Source of the DNA: JANOBD01 sp031411495
Lineage (GTDB): Bacteria > Planctomycetota > Phycisphaerae > Tepidisphaerales > Tepidisphaeraceae
DNA: 64,000 bases
Assembly (NCBI GenBank): GCA_031411495.1
Contig: JANOBD010000019.1
Coordinates: 1-64,000, forward strand
Direction of reading: 5' to 3'
A program made the position numbers and the translations under genes. Under the pieces are notes generated by a model. That model saw only the letters and a list, made by a program, of their open reading frames with translations, was not told the DNA's origin and made no database searches. The stretch's first letter is position 1. Each line of letters starts with the position of its first letter. Shown here in pieces: positions 41,601 through 50,259 of the stretch.

Positions 41601-41905
41601 GGAATCCCGAAACGTGGTGGCCGATCGATCAGGACTACGCGATCGACGACTTTGCGTTTCGGTACGATGGCGCCGTTCCGCCGCGAATCGATTTGAAGAC
41701 CGGCAACATTCGCATTCAGACACTCACGCAGGCCAGGGGCAAGGGGCGAGTCATCGAAGGCGGCGCGGCGACGGTTCTCGACCTTTCGCTCGATCCGACC
41801 AGGCGGCTCAAGTCGCTCACCGTTGAGGCAAAGGCCAATGAGGTGGTGATCGGCTTGATGGGAATCACCCTCATGCGGCCCGATGACTTGCCGCCGCCCC
41901 CGTAG
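38681..41905 (+). CDS. Large secreted glycosidase-like protein with an (alpha/alpha)6 barrel
   Basis: 1074 residues from the ATG at 38681 with GGAGGAACG upstream, which exposes a signal peptide (MRLVSTLLTLGLLSFMARSDA). An N-terminal beta-sandwich domain (~1-300) precedes a six-hairpin barrel (~300-760): WRGPYWLDALGVHDRLPMHLDQWF, HYDMNLVAIDAFFRHVLWTGDKEYAKKCWPVIERHLAWE, LPLYEGYACIWASDDLSYNGGGAAHSSAYNAF, and IDGGLTLSPRFPRNWKHASI leading into beta-rich C-terminal domains. The arrangement resembles GH78/GH65-type and DUF4450 proteins. Candidate acids lie in the barrel but I cannot assign them. It follows a CE15 and precedes a CE7 esterase. Confidence 0.75.
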   Translation: MRLVSTLLTLGLLSFMARSDAAPNFADTIARPLRYQPRGTDFVAIDGKETFNRPLYGSGTPFRVDAGDKPEFSLFLPGRGGVLRLGVKRGDRAIWLIDAQSVEARYRPGSMLYTIEDPILGDGELRVTVMASFVDEALLAKVELRSNVEAVELIAAFGGANGDRGSRNGDIGTEKLPVREFFQLKPEHCKDNRFDLAARGFALTSKASVLIGRSQPPMTWSIADAAKWSSPVDLLGSKQTDTPVIVGRAPLAPGEPIFLRIDRRPLPSTQPGATQPAPIADSDLDADFAESELLRGQIADRVKVDTPDPFINAAVSAVNVAAEGTWDSKERAVMHGAVAWRVKLLGWRGPYWLDALGVHDRLPMHLDQWFEKQNVDPIPNGLPAPEASANHSRNETALHSNGNLTDNHYDMNLVAIDAFFRHVLWTGDKEYAKKCWPVIERHLAWERRLFRREFGPEKLPLYEGYACIWASDDLSYNGGGAAHSSAYNAFHNRMAARVAKWIGRDPAPYVREADAIERAMRELLWLKEGHYAESKDYLGEQLVHPDAAAWSVYHVIDSQITTPAEAWQLADYAATALPRFPIEGENVPPGTFQIASSDWFPYQWSTNNVVMAESAHTALAMFQANRSTDAFALLKGCILDSMYMGQCPGNVGMTTPLDMARGESQRDFADGCGALSRAIVEGLFGIEPDAIDGGLTLSPRFPRNWKHASIHHPDLDFTYASEDNVDRYSIDSRFSKADTVHLIVPAKRDRIEQVTVGNRSVNTFSVTNSPSGPQAIIELPSSHSVQHIQIHWAGNPIAPPAMPAKPVRLPATSQALAIDWNVPFPADTKLDVVDLSKQFNASVTAIFRNQYLSPRSPFASLAVPKQGIGSWCKPATKFDVDDTGLRELSAKGEGIITLPNGIRFATPSEPQSKNTVFVSQWDNYPKSIDVPLQGFASRAYFLMAGSTNSMQSHFDNGEIVVTYADDSTARLALRNPETWWPIDQDYAIDDFAFRYDGAVPPRIDLKTGNIRIQTLTQARGKGRVIEGGAATVLDLSLDPTRRLKSLTVEAKANEVVIGLMGITLMRPDDLPPPP

Positions 41906-41922
41906 CCGCTCACAATGCCTCT

Positions 41923-43221
41923 ATGCACATGAAATCGATCCGTTTCGCGGCGATGGCGGTGGGCGTCCTTTCCCTTTTTGCTCGCGCCGCGATCGATGTT
42001 TCGGCCGAGAAAGTGGGCGGCGTCTACGAGATCAATGAGCCGATCCGCTTCACCATTCGCGACACCGACGGCAAGCCGTTCACCGGCCACTACGAGTTCA
42101 AAGCCGGGCAGATCAAGAAACTCGCCGAAGGCGACCTCAACAGTGATGGCGGCTCGACGCTCACCATCGCCACGCAGCTCGACGCGCCCGGCGCCGTCCT
42201 GCTCGACATGAAGTTCAAGCTCAGCGACGGATCAGAGAAACACGTGCTCAAAGGCGCCGTCGTCGCGCCGGACAGGATTCAGGCCACCGGCCCGGCGCCG
42301 GACGATTTTGATACGTTCTGGAAATCGAAAATCGACGAGCTGAATTCGGTCCCGATGAACGCACAGCCTCAAGCCGCGCCGGCGACCACACAACCGACGG
42401 ACCCGCCCAAGCCTGTCGACTACTTCAAGATCACGCTCGACAACATCCGCGGCACAAAAATCCATGGCCAGCTCGCCAGGCCACAGGCTGGCGAGAAGTT
42501 CCCGGCGTTGCTGATCGTCCAGTGGGCGGGCGTCTATCCGCTCGACAAGGCGTGGGTTACCGATCGCGCCAAGGAAGGCTGGCTCACGCTCAACATCAAT
42601 CCGCACGATCTCCCGATCGATCAGCCCGCCGACTTTTACAAACAGCAGTACGACGGCCCGCTGAAGGACTACTGGGCCATCCACAATGACGATCGCGATG
42701 CTTCGTACTTTTTGCGGATGTACCTCTCCTGCTACCGGGCGGCCGATTATCTCGCCTCGCGCCCGGATTGGGACGGCAAGACACTCGTGGTGATGGGCAC
42801 GAGCCAGGGCGGCCTGCAGACGCTGATGATTGCCGGGCTGCACCCGAAGATCACCGGCGCGATCGCCAACGTGCCAGCGGGCTGCGATTTCCTTGGTGAG
42901 GACGTCGGCCGCAAGGCCGGCTGGCCACAGTGGGTCACGCACGCGCAGGGGAAGGATCTCAACAAGGTCCGTGAGACCTCGCGTTACTACGACGTCGTCA
43001 ACTTCGCGGCGCGGATCAAGTGCCCGACCTTCATCGCGCTAGGCCTGATCGACCAGGTCTGCCCCGCCGCCGGCGTCATCGCGGCGGCGAATCAGATCAC
43101 CTCGAAGAAGGAGGTACTGATCATGCCCGAATCGGATCACCAGGGAGGCAACAACTCGCAGCAGGTCTTCTACGACACATGCTACGGCAAGTGGCTGCCG
43201 TCGCTACGCGCGGCAAATTGA
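41923..43221 (+). CDS. Acetyl xylan esterase family protein (CE7-type)
   Basis: 432 residues from the ATG at 41923 (or 41929). A signal peptide is followed by an N-terminal beta-domain (VYEINEPIRFTIRDTDGKPFTGHYEFKAG), then the CE7/AXE1 hydrolase: FDTFWKSKI, IHGQLARPQAGEKFPALLIVQWAG, VVMGTSQGGLQTLMIAGL with the nucleophile Ser near 294 (GTSQGG), LGLIDQVCPAAG with the Asp, and MPESDHQGG with the His. CE7 enzymes remove acetyl groups from xylan or oligosaccharides. It is 18 bases downstream of the large glycosidase gene, so the operon would deacetylate and de-esterify a decorated polysaccharide. Confidence 0.88.
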   Translation: MHMKSIRFAAMAVGVLSLFARAAIDVSAEKVGGVYEINEPIRFTIRDTDGKPFTGHYEFKAGQIKKLAEGDLNSDGGSTLTIATQLDAPGAVLLDMKFKLSDGSEKHVLKGAVVAPDRIQATGPAPDDFDTFWKSKIDELNSVPMNAQPQAAPATTQPTDPPKPVDYFKITLDNIRGTKIHGQLARPQAGEKFPALLIVQWAGVYPLDKAWVTDRAKEGWLTLNINPHDLPIDQPADFYKQQYDGPLKDYWAIHNDDRDASYFLRMYLSCYRAADYLASRPDWDGKTLVVMGTSQGGLQTLMIAGLHPKITGAIANVPAGCDFLGEDVGRKAGWPQWVTHAQGKDLNKVRETSRYYDVVNFAARIKCPTFIALGLIDQVCPAAGVIAAANQITSKKEVLIMPESDHQGGNNSQQVFYDTCYGKWLPSLRAAN

Positions 43222-44076
43222 TCATGGCTTTGTTGCCGACAGCTTGAACGCGTCCCACGGGAAGAAATACACGTCCCGCGATTCGCTCGTGCCCATCAGG
43301 CCGTCGACTGTGAAGCAGATGCCTTCGTTGGTGCGCGGTTCGATGGCAACGTGGCTCGGCTTGATCGATTCGACCTTCTTCACATCTCCGCCCAGACCCT
43401 TGAAGAGGTATGGCCCGAGCGTCGACATCACGGCGAGTTGATCGCCATCCGCCGAGAGATCGGCCGCCGTGCAGATCGCCTCGATCGGCAGCGTCGCGAC
43501 GAACTGCAGATCCTGCGGCTCGTTCTTCTCGAGCGAGAACTTCCACACCGTGCTCGGGGAGCGATGCGAAGACTTCTTGATGAGGTAGCCGTCGCCCTTC
43601 CAGATGAAGAGCGATTCGCAATCCATCCGCGCCCCGTCGACGAAGTTGAGCAGCCAGCGCTGCTGCGGCTCGATCGGATGCTTCGGGTCCTGCGGTGCTG
43701 CCGGGTCCGGCTCGTCGATCTCCATCACGCCGATCGCGGCACGAAGATTGCCATTATTGCCGATGTCGCCGAGGTAAATGTGCCCATCGTCGTCGATGGC
43801 GATGTCTTCCCAGTCGAGCATGACGCAGTCGACGCGGTACTGGTTGATGAGCGAGCCATCGCGCCGAATGGCGTAGATGATCGGCTGGTTGCCGCTGTCG
43901 TTGTGCGTCCAGAAAACGCCGGGGTGCTTGCGCGACTCGACGATGCCAGACGATTCGCGCAGCGCCGGCGTATCCATGTGACCGACCACGAACGGCCGTT
44001 GTTGCGGCCCTCCCGCGGCGAGGAGGAGGCCAGAGCACAGCATCGCGGCAAACCGGCGAGGGAAGCTCATGGGCAT
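43222..44076 (-). CDS. Exported hypothetical protein with propeller-like repeats
   Basis: 284 residues from the ATG at 44076 (44070 is also possible). After a signal sequence (RRFAAMLCSGLLLAAG) the protein shows repeats typical of beta-propellers: ESSGIVESRKHPGVFWTHNDSGNQPIIYAIRRDG, LDWEDIAIDDDGHIYLGDIGNNG, MDCESLFIWKGDGYLIKKS, AADLSADGDQLAVMST. The DWEDIA and GDIGNN motifs appear in phytase-esterase-like and PQQ-independent propeller proteins. The function is not known. The gene abuts the CE7 stop convergently. Confidence 0.65.
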   Translation of the reverse strand: MPMSFPRRFAAMLCSGLLLAAGGPQQRPFVVGHMDTPALRESSGIVESRKHPGVFWTHNDSGNQPIIYAIRRDGSLINQYRVDCVMLDWEDIAIDDDGHIYLGDIGNNGNLRAAIGVMEIDEPDPAAPQDPKHPIEPQQRWLLNFVDGARMDCESLFIWKGDGYLIKKSSHRSPSTVWKFSLEKNEPQDLQFVATLPIEAICTAADLSADGDQLAVMSTLGPYLFKGLGGDVKKVESIKPSHVAIEPRTNEGICFTVDGLMGTSESRDVYFFPWDAFKLSATKP

Positions 44077-44167
44077 GGCCAGTATGGTACGCGGCGATGT
44101 GACGCGCTTCACGACGTCCGCACATTTTCGACGCGCATCTCCTGTTCCGATCCTTATGCTCTGCGGC

Positions 44168-45019
44168 ATGGCCGGCGAATTGACCGACATCGGACGTTGG
44201 AAGATCTATGCGAACCACCGTGGCCGGGGTGAGCCGGTGGTGCTGATTCACGGCATCTACCCCGGCGCGAGCCACGAGGAATGGAGCCGCGTCCTCTCCC
44301 CGCTGGCGATGAATCACACGGTCTTCGCGATTGACCTGCTTGGCTTCGGCGAGAGCGATGCGCCGCGCCTGACCTACACCACGCGCATCTTTCATCACGT
44401 GCTGCGCGACTTCATCCGCACGCGAATCGACGAGCCTGCCCACATCATCGCGGCCGGCGTGTCGTGCGCGGCAGCCACGCAGCTCGCGGTGTTCGATGAC
44501 GACCTGGTGCGCAAGCTGGTGCTGGTCTGCCCGATCGATCAACCCCACCAGGTGACCCTGACCGATCGCCTCACGCACTTTCTGTATGGCACACTCCCCT
44601 TCGGCGATGGCCAGTATGAGGCGGCCGTCGACCCGGAGGCGCTGCACGCATTCGTGGACGATCGCTTCGCGAACATCAACCGATCGAGCAAGGACCGCTA
44701 TGCTCAGATCAAGTTCAACGCGCAGCGTCCGAACTCCGCCGCGCCGTACATCAGCTACCTGACCGGTTTCTTCGATCTGGACGTGTTACGTCCGCTGCGC
44801 AACGTCCGCGCGCCCGTGCAGGTCATCTGGGGCGAATCGCTCGGCGAGCCGCCGCGCGAACAGATCCTCGCGCCGGCCGCGTGGAGCCAGGGGAAGCGAA
44901 TCGACGTGGTTGCCGGCGCCAAGCACTGGCCGCACGAGGAGCAGTCGGCGGCGTTCGCGAAGATCGTGAAAGATTTTCTCGACGCCGACGCGACTTCATC
45001 GGCCAGCAGCGTCGCCTGA
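44168..45019 (+). CDS. Alpha/beta hydrolase fold protein
   Basis: 283 residues from the ATG at 44168 (44156 possible). VVLIHGIYPGASHEEW is the oxyanion HG region, FAIDLLGFGESDAP is typical, and the nucleophile elbow reads AAGVSCAAA (G-x-S-x-A rather than G-x-S-x-G). Candidate Asp (VIWGESLGEPP region) and a late His (AKHWPHEEQ) complete a triad. The substrate is unknown. The 3' end overlaps the opposing deacetylase gene by 24 bases. Confidence 0.82.
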   Translation: MAGELTDIGRWKIYANHRGRGEPVVLIHGIYPGASHEEWSRVLSPLAMNHTVFAIDLLGFGESDAPRLTYTTRIFHHVLRDFIRTRIDEPAHIIAAGVSCAAATQLAVFDDDLVRKLVLVCPIDQPHQVTLTDRLTHFLYGTLPFGDGQYEAAVDPEALHAFVDDRFANINRSSKDRYAQIKFNAQRPNSAAPYISYLTGFFDLDVLRPLRNVRAPVQVIWGESLGEPPREQILAPAAWSQGKRIDVVAGAKHWPHEEQSAAFAKIVKDFLDADATSSASSVA

Positions 45020-45781
45020 GCGCGCGATCCGGTACCCGAGCCGTGTGCACGCGTCTCCGAACGCGTCGCTGAGCAGCGCGGCCCGTTCGGTTTCCCAGTC
45101 GAACTTCCATGCGCCGTAACGCTCGCGGAGCGAAGGCGTGTCGCACGCGGGATGGGCGACCAGTTCCACATCCCGGCCGCCGGACGCGTCGAGTTCGCGA
45201 TCGAAGATCTCGTTCGTGTTGTGGCCCGCCCACGCGATGCCGACGCAGGGCAGCGACCCCGGCCGCTCGCGGGAGCGCCGCTCGCTCAGGCGTTGCAGCA
45301 CGCGCCCGGCGAGCGACGGCTTGGCGATCGCACGCGTCGGCGTCGCCGGCACGCGGACCCGGCGAATGTTGTACTCGGCTGCAAGTCGGCAACAGATCGA
45401 CCAGATCGGCGACATCACGTGCACGTGCTGATGGCTGTCGAGGTGCGTCGGCTGCAGGCCGTGGTGAATCATCGCTTCGATCTGGCTTCGGATCTCGCGT
45501 TCGAGCACTTGCTTTCGCCCGGGTAGAAGCAGCCAGGGCATCAGCCGCGACCAGCTGGGAAAGAACCGCTTGTCGCTCAGCCACGGCTCGCCGACGAGCG
45601 TGACGTGAACTCCAAGGTCCACCTGCCCAGAGAGCGTGCGGGCGAGGTTCCAGTCGAGGCCCGAGCCGTTGGGTGAGAGTGAAACGCCCGTCACCCTGCC
45701 CGCGGCCACGCAGGTCATGATGCCGGCATCGATGTCGCGATGCAGGCCGAAGTCGTCGGCGTTGATGTAGCAGAGCGGCAT
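44996..45781 (-). CDS. ChbG/HpnK-family (YdjC-like) carbohydrate deacetylase
   Basis: 261 residues. Metal-binding motifs of the family are present: INADDFGLH (Asp pair), DLGVHVTL (His), and THLDSHQHVH with two further His. Members remove N-acetyl groups from oligosaccharides or act on hopanoid glycans (HpnK). It begins 11 bases after the GT2 gene and is the last of a three-gene operon with a membrane protein, suggesting modification of a lipid-linked or surface sugar. Confidence 0.9.
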   Translation of the reverse strand: MPLCYINADDFGLHRDIDAGIMTCVAAGRVTGVSLSPNGSGLDWNLARTLSGQVDLGVHVTLVGEPWLSDKRFFPSWSRLMPWLLLPGRKQVLEREIRSQIEAMIHHGLQPTHLDSHQHVHVMSPIWSICCRLAAEYNIRRVRVPATPTRAIAKPSLAGRVLQRLSERRSRERPGSLPCVGIAWAGHNTNEIFDRELDASGGRDVELVAHPACDTPSLRERYGAWKFDWETERAALLSDAFGDACTRLGYRIARSGDAAGR

Positions 45782-45792
45782 GAACCACGCCT

Positions 45793-46794
45793 TCAGTTGC
45801 TGGCGGCGCCGGTCGTCGCGGGGGCGGTGGCCGCGAGCGGCGCCGGCGGCAGGGTTTCCATCACGATAAATGCCGGCCGGCCGCGGACCTGTTCGACGAT
45901 CATCATCAGGTACCGTCCGAGCACGCCGACGGAAAACAGGATCGTTCCGGAGAGGAAGAGGATGGCGACGATGATGTCGGTGTAGCCGGGCGTGATCTTG
46001 TCCTTGTGAATGAGCTTGATCACGATCGAAGCGATCGCCGCCACGAAGCTCGAGATCGCCAGGATCACGCCGAGCCAGAAAATTACCTGCAGCGGCACGG
46101 TGCTGAAGTCGAAGAGTGCCTTCATACCCAGCCTGAATGAGCGGCGGAAGCTGTAGCTGGGCCGGCCGTAGATGCGCTTGGCTTCGTCGAAGTAAAGCTG
46201 TACCTGCTTGAAGCCGAGCATGGGCACCATGCCGCGGAGAAACTTTTCGCGTTCGGGAATCGCGTTGAGCGCGTCGACGAACCGCCGCGAGAGCAGCCGG
46301 AAATCGGACGCATCGGCGACGATCTTCGTGCCCGAGAGGACCTGGAAGACCTTGTAGAACGCGCCGGAGAAGAGTCCCTTCGTGCCGACATTGCGCTCGG
46401 AGCGGACCATCTGCACCACGTCCGCGCCTTCCGAATACGCCGCGAGCATGCGGGGGATTTCTTCGGGCGGGTGCTGCAGATCGCTGTCCATCGAGATGAT
46501 GGCATCCCCCTTCGCGAACAGCAGCCCCGCCTGCAGGGCGGCCTGATGGCCAAAGTTGCGGCTCAGCCGCACGAGGCCGATCGAGTGGCCTTCTCCGCGC
46601 AGTCGCTCGATGACGGCGACGGATGAATCGCGCGAGCCGTCATCCACCAGTACCAGTTGCACACCCCAATCGGGAACGGTTGCCGCCACCGCTTCGACGC
46701 GCTGCACGAGCAGCGGCACGTTCAACTCTTCGTTGTGAACGGGCGCGACGATCGTCACGGTGCGGCGAGATTGCGATCGATTCGGGTCGGACAT
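45793..46794 (-). CDS. Glycosyltransferase family 2 with two C-terminal membrane helices
   Basis: 333 residues. TIVAPVHNEELNVPLLVQRVE and LVLVDDGSRDSS are the nucleotide-sugar motifs, IISMDSDLQHPPEEIPRM holds the DxD and Q-HPP pattern of polyprenyl-phosphate glycosyltransferases (DPMS/ArnC/GtrB type), and residues ~235-310 have two hydrophobic helices. It would load a sugar onto a polyprenyl phosphate at the inner membrane. It lies 21 bases after the membrane protein gene and 11 before the deacetylase. Confidence 0.92.
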   Translation of the reverse strand: MSDPNRSQSRRTVTIVAPVHNEELNVPLLVQRVEAVAATVPDWGVQLVLVDDGSRDSSVAVIERLRGEGHSIGLVRLSRNFGHQAALQAGLLFAKGDAIISMDSDLQHPPEEIPRMLAAYSEGADVVQMVRSERNVGTKGLFSGAFYKVFQVLSGTKIVADASDFRLLSRRFVDALNAIPEREKFLRGMVPMLGFKQVQLYFDEAKRIYGRPSYSFRRSFRLGMKALFDFSTVPLQVIFWLGVILAISSFVAAIASIVIKLIHKDKITPGYTDIIVAILFLSGTILFSVGVLGRYLMMIVEQVRGRPAFIVMETLPPAPLAATAPATTGAASN

Positions 46795-46815
46795 CGGGTC
46801 AGGTCGTACCTTAGC

Positions 46816-48348
46816 CTATTTGAGGCGCTCGTAATGCTGGTTTGCCACGTCCCAGTACAAGACGATATCGGCATCATCCCGGCTGGCATCGCGGACGGCG
46901 CGTTCGTCCGGTAATGGCGGCACGCAATCGATCGTCACGTCGCGGCCGGGAAAGAGAATCCATGCGGCGGTCGGCCGGACGAGGTAGCAGTCCATCAACT
47001 GGTAGGAGCTGAACGTCGGTCGCTGCTCGACCTGGAGTCGATTGTAGAAAATCTTCACGCGCCTGGCCGCGGGGACGTCGTTCACGATTTTCGCCAGTTG
47101 CTCCGCCTGTACTTTCGCGAGTTGGCCCATCTGCAGCATTCCGGCCGTCTTGTGCCAGATGGCGAAACTGGCCGTAACCGCAAGCGCGAACAGGATAATC
47201 CAGGACGAGAGCGTGCCGGGGTCTCGCCGGGTTTCCCATCCATCGGCCGCGAGCGCGAAGAGCAGCGCTACGGTGACGACAAGGCCGCACAGATACATCT
47301 CCGAGATCTTCATCACGACATTGGCCGGAAACGTAACTGCCGCGAACGAGAGGATCAGGAAGAGCAGCGCGAGCTTCGGATTCACCGCGCGATCTCGCGC
47401 CGGCGCGAGCAGTGCCCGCCACCACCCGCCGACGAGAAAGATCATCGCCAGGAGCCCGATGAGCACGGACACGAGAATCATAAAGAGCGAGCGGTCGAAA
47501 TAGAGGGCGAACGAGTCGCCGAAGAAGAGCCCGCCGACGACGACATACGCGGCATTGATGATGACGCCGCGGACCGAATCGATTTCGAAGTCGCCGCCGG
47601 GTGGCAATTCCATGTCGGTCGGCTTGACGTATCTTCGCAGCCAGAGGAGCGCGAACGTCAACACGCCCAGTGCGATTGCCGTAAAGAACGCGCCCTGCCA
47701 CCGCTTTTTTTGGAACACGAGCGCCGTCAGCACCGCCATCGGCGCGAGCGCGAACGCGTATTCCTTCACGAGCGTGCCGGCGATCAGCACGACGCACGCG
47801 AGGACGATGCTCAGCACCGGCCGATCGCGTGTGATATACATCGCCCAGACGCCGATCCAGACGAAAGCACAAGAAAGCGTCGAGCTGAAGCCGTCGATGC
47901 TGCCGACCGGCGCGACCAGTGTCGGATGCAGCGCGGCGATGATCATCCCCGCGATCACGCCGGGTTTGCCCACGCGCCAGGCACGGAGCATGAGGCCGAG
48001 CGCGACGAGCAGCGCGCCCGAGCAGAGGAAGTGAAGGATACGGATCGAGACCCAGCGGTGCGGCTCATCCACCCGGCCGAAAAGCCACATCAGCAATGAC
48101 TGAACAGGACGATAGCTGTCGGGCTGGCGCGTCTCGGTGAAGAAGCTGAGCGGCCCGGTCGCGTTGCCGCGAAAGATCTCGCTCAGCGGCACGCCCCAGT
48201 CGTCGCCGAACGGAAGCGCATGCAGCGTTGGCCAATAGAGCGCGACCTGGATGGCCAGCACGAGCAGCAGCACGACGGCAACAAAGATGCCGGGAGCGGC
48301 CGCAGCCGGCGCCGATCGTTCGGATTCGCTATGGAGAGTTTCGGTCAT
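46816..48348 (-). CDS. Polytopic membrane protein of a glycan operon
   Basis: 510 residues with about ten transmembrane helices and a C-terminal extracytoplasmic domain. The first loop contains LPFGDDWGVPLSEIF and QPDSYRPVQSLLMWL, where the acidic DD pair and YRP pattern resemble GT-C or flippase-like proteins such as PMT/GtrC relatives. KIFYNRLQVEQRPTFSSYQL begins the tail. It is the first gene of the operon with GT2 and ChbG, so transfer of a lipid-linked sugar is a plausible inference. Confidence 0.7.
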   Translation of the reverse strand: MTETLHSESERSAPAAAAPGIFVAVVLLLVLAIQVALYWPTLHALPFGDDWGVPLSEIFRGNATGPLSFFTETRQPDSYRPVQSLLMWLFGRVDEPHRWVSIRILHFLCSGALLVALGLMLRAWRVGKPGVIAGMIIAALHPTLVAPVGSIDGFSSTLSCAFVWIGVWAMYITRDRPVLSIVLACVVLIAGTLVKEYAFALAPMAVLTALVFQKKRWQGAFFTAIALGVLTFALLWLRRYVKPTDMELPPGGDFEIDSVRGVIINAAYVVVGGLFFGDSFALYFDRSLFMILVSVLIGLLAMIFLVGGWWRALLAPARDRAVNPKLALLFLILSFAAVTFPANVVMKISEMYLCGLVVTVALLFALAADGWETRRDPGTLSSWIILFALAVTASFAIWHKTAGMLQMGQLAKVQAEQLAKIVNDVPAARRVKIFYNRLQVEQRPTFSSYQLMDCYLVRPTAAWILFPGRDVTIDCVPPLPDERAVRDASRDDADIVLYWDVANQHYERLK

Positions 48349-48451
48349 TCGTGCGGCAAGAAACTAACGGAAGATCGCCGTTTTCGCGCTGTCTCGACCG
48401 ACAATTTGCGAATCGCTTTCCCGGCACGAGCGTCCGAGTAGGATTGGTCGC

Positions 48452-49447
48452 ATGGCCCGCTTCCACCCTGCCGAGCCCGACCGCATCTCACTCGCACAAC
48501 TGCCGACGCCTATTGTTTCCGCGAAGCGTCTGGGCGCGAAATACGGCGACGAATCGCTGCTCATCAAGCGTGACGACCTGACCGGTCTCGAAGTGACCGG
48601 CAACAAGATCCGGAAGCTGGAATACGTCATCGCGGATGCGCTCGCGCAGGGCTGCGACACGCTCGTCACGCACGGCGGCGTGCAGAGCAATCATTGCCGC
48701 GCGACCGCGGCGGCGGGTGCACGATTGGGGCTGCGTGTGCGGATGTTTCTTCGCTCCAGCGAGCCGTCGCCTGCCAGGGACGGCAATCTCTTCCTCGACG
48801 AACTCTTCGGCGCCGACATCTCCTACCACTTGCCGGATGAATACAACGCCGACCGCAAAGCGATGACCGAGCGGATCTTGCAACAGGAGCGCGATGCGGG
48901 CCGCAACCCGTACTTCTTTCCCGTCGGCGCGAGCGTTCCGCTGGGCTGCTGGGGCTACGCGCGGTGCATCTACGAGCTCACGCAGCAGTTCGATGTCGCC
49001 GACCCGCTGGACCTCTTCATCCCCGTCAGCAGCGCGGGCACTTACGCCGGGTGCGTGCTCGGGAAAGGACTGCTCAAACTTGATCGGTGGCGTTTGATTG
49101 GCGTGCCGGTTTCGGATTCGGTTCCGTACTTCCAGAAAGACGTGCGTGCCCTGCTCGATGCGACGGTCGACCAATTCAAGCTCGACCTGACGCCGGGCGA
49201 CTTGCCGTTGGAGATCATCGACGGCTACATCGGCGAGGGGTACGCGATCCCATATGCCGAAGCCCTGCAGACGCTGCGCGACGCGGCAAGGCTCGCCGGG
49301 CTCGTCCTGGATCCGACCTACACCAGCAAAGCGCTCTGGGGCACGCTCGATTCGATCCGCAAAAGTCGCGTTAGGCCCAGCGCGACGCCGATGTTCATCC
49401 ACACCGGCGGATCGTTCGGGTTGATGGCGCGGCGCGATATCGTCTGA
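48452..49447 (+). CDS. PLP-dependent D-cysteine desulfhydrase / ACC deaminase family enzyme
   Basis: 331 residues. LPTPIVSAKRLGAKYG, LLIKRDDLTGLEVTGNKIRKLEYVIADAL with the PLP Lys in GNKIRK, and THGGVQSNHCRATAAAGARLGL are the ACC deaminase/D-cysteine desulfhydrase signatures. VPVSSAGTYAGCVLG binds the phosphate and LDPTYTSKALWG precedes IHTGGSFGLMA. It would degrade D-cysteine or a related amino acid to pyruvate and ammonia. It diverges from the membrane protein gene and has no partner. Confidence 0.9.
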   Translation: MARFHPAEPDRISLAQLPTPIVSAKRLGAKYGDESLLIKRDDLTGLEVTGNKIRKLEYVIADALAQGCDTLVTHGGVQSNHCRATAAAGARLGLRVRMFLRSSEPSPARDGNLFLDELFGADISYHLPDEYNADRKAMTERILQQERDAGRNPYFFPVGASVPLGCWGYARCIYELTQQFDVADPLDLFIPVSSAGTYAGCVLGKGLLKLDRWRLIGVPVSDSVPYFQKDVRALLDATVDQFKLDLTPGDLPLEIIDGYIGEGYAIPYAEALQTLRDAARLAGLVLDPTYTSKALWGTLDSIRKSRVRPSATPMFIHTGGSFGLMARRDIV

Positions 49448-49482
49448 TCTCCCGACTCCCCTCCCACGAGTTGCTCGCGCAT

Positions 49483-50250
49483 TCAATCGCCGACCCGCTT
49501 CACGGTTCCCTCGGGCTTGAGCCCGCGCCAGAGATACCATGACGCCACGCTCCGCCAGGGGCGCCACTTGTCGGCGAAGTTCAGGATCATCTTCCCCTTG
49601 GGCCGCTCCTCGAACTTGCGCGGCCAGTGGCGGAAGACGCTCTCCTGAATGCCCAGGTCATCGACCGGCCAGACGTCCGGGCGATTGAGCGCGAAGATCA
49701 GGAGCATCTCCACCGTCCAGCGGCCGATGCCTTTGATCGCGGTTAATTCCTCGATCAGTTCATCATCCGACTTCGCGACGAAGTCCTTCGACTTGATCGA
49801 CCCGTTGGCGAAACGTGTCGAAAGGTCGGCGATGTACGCGCGCTTCTGCCGCGAGAGGCCGCAGCCCTTGATCTTCTCTTCATCCGCGCTGGCGAGAAAC
49901 TCGACGAGCTTTTCCGGCGTCGGCCGTTTGCGCGGGAAGTTCGCCGAGAGTTTTCGGTACATCGACGCTGCCGCCGCCGTACTTACCTGCTGGCTGAGGA
50001 TCGACTGTACCAGCTTGATGAAACAATCCCTGGGCGCGACCGGCGCGAGCGTGCAAGGGCCGATGCGCTGCATGATCTTCGCGAGCGTCCTGTCCGTTCG
50101 AAGGTGCTCGATCGCGGGTGCCCAGCGGTCATTCGGGTCAAGATCGTCGAACCACATCTGGCGCAAGATAGCCGCAGGCATGCGAAGACGACACCACTCG
50201 ACCCCCGTGCGGTTCGAGGTCTGTTCAGTGGGAAACAGAATCACTTCCAT
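49483..50250 (-). CDS. AlkA-like DNA-3-methyladenine glycosylase
   Basis: 255 residues from 50250; shorter starts at 50181 or 50157 are plausible because similarity begins near MWFDDLDPNDRW. The HhH-GPD core is clear: FIKLVQSILSQQVSTAAAASMYRKL, KIKGCGLSRQKRAYI, the helix-hairpin-helix LTAIKGIGRWTVEMLLIF, and the catalytic Asp in WPVDDLGIQESV. It removes alkylated bases in base excision repair. The long N-terminal domain of E. coli AlkA is missing. The opposite frame at 49649-50263 is a shadow. Confidence 0.9.
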   Translation of the reverse strand: MEVILFPTEQTSNRTGVEWCRLRMPAAILRQMWFDDLDPNDRWAPAIEHLRTDRTLAKIMQRIGPCTLAPVAPRDCFIKLVQSILSQQVSTAAAASMYRKLSANFPRKRPTPEKLVEFLASADEEKIKGCGLSRQKRAYIADLSTRFANGSIKSKDFVAKSDDELIEELTAIKGIGRWTVEMLLIFALNRPDVWPVDDLGIQESVFRHWPRKFEERPKGKMILNFADKWRPWRSVASWYLWRGLKPEGTVKRVGD

Positions 50251-50259
50251 CCAGCGGAT

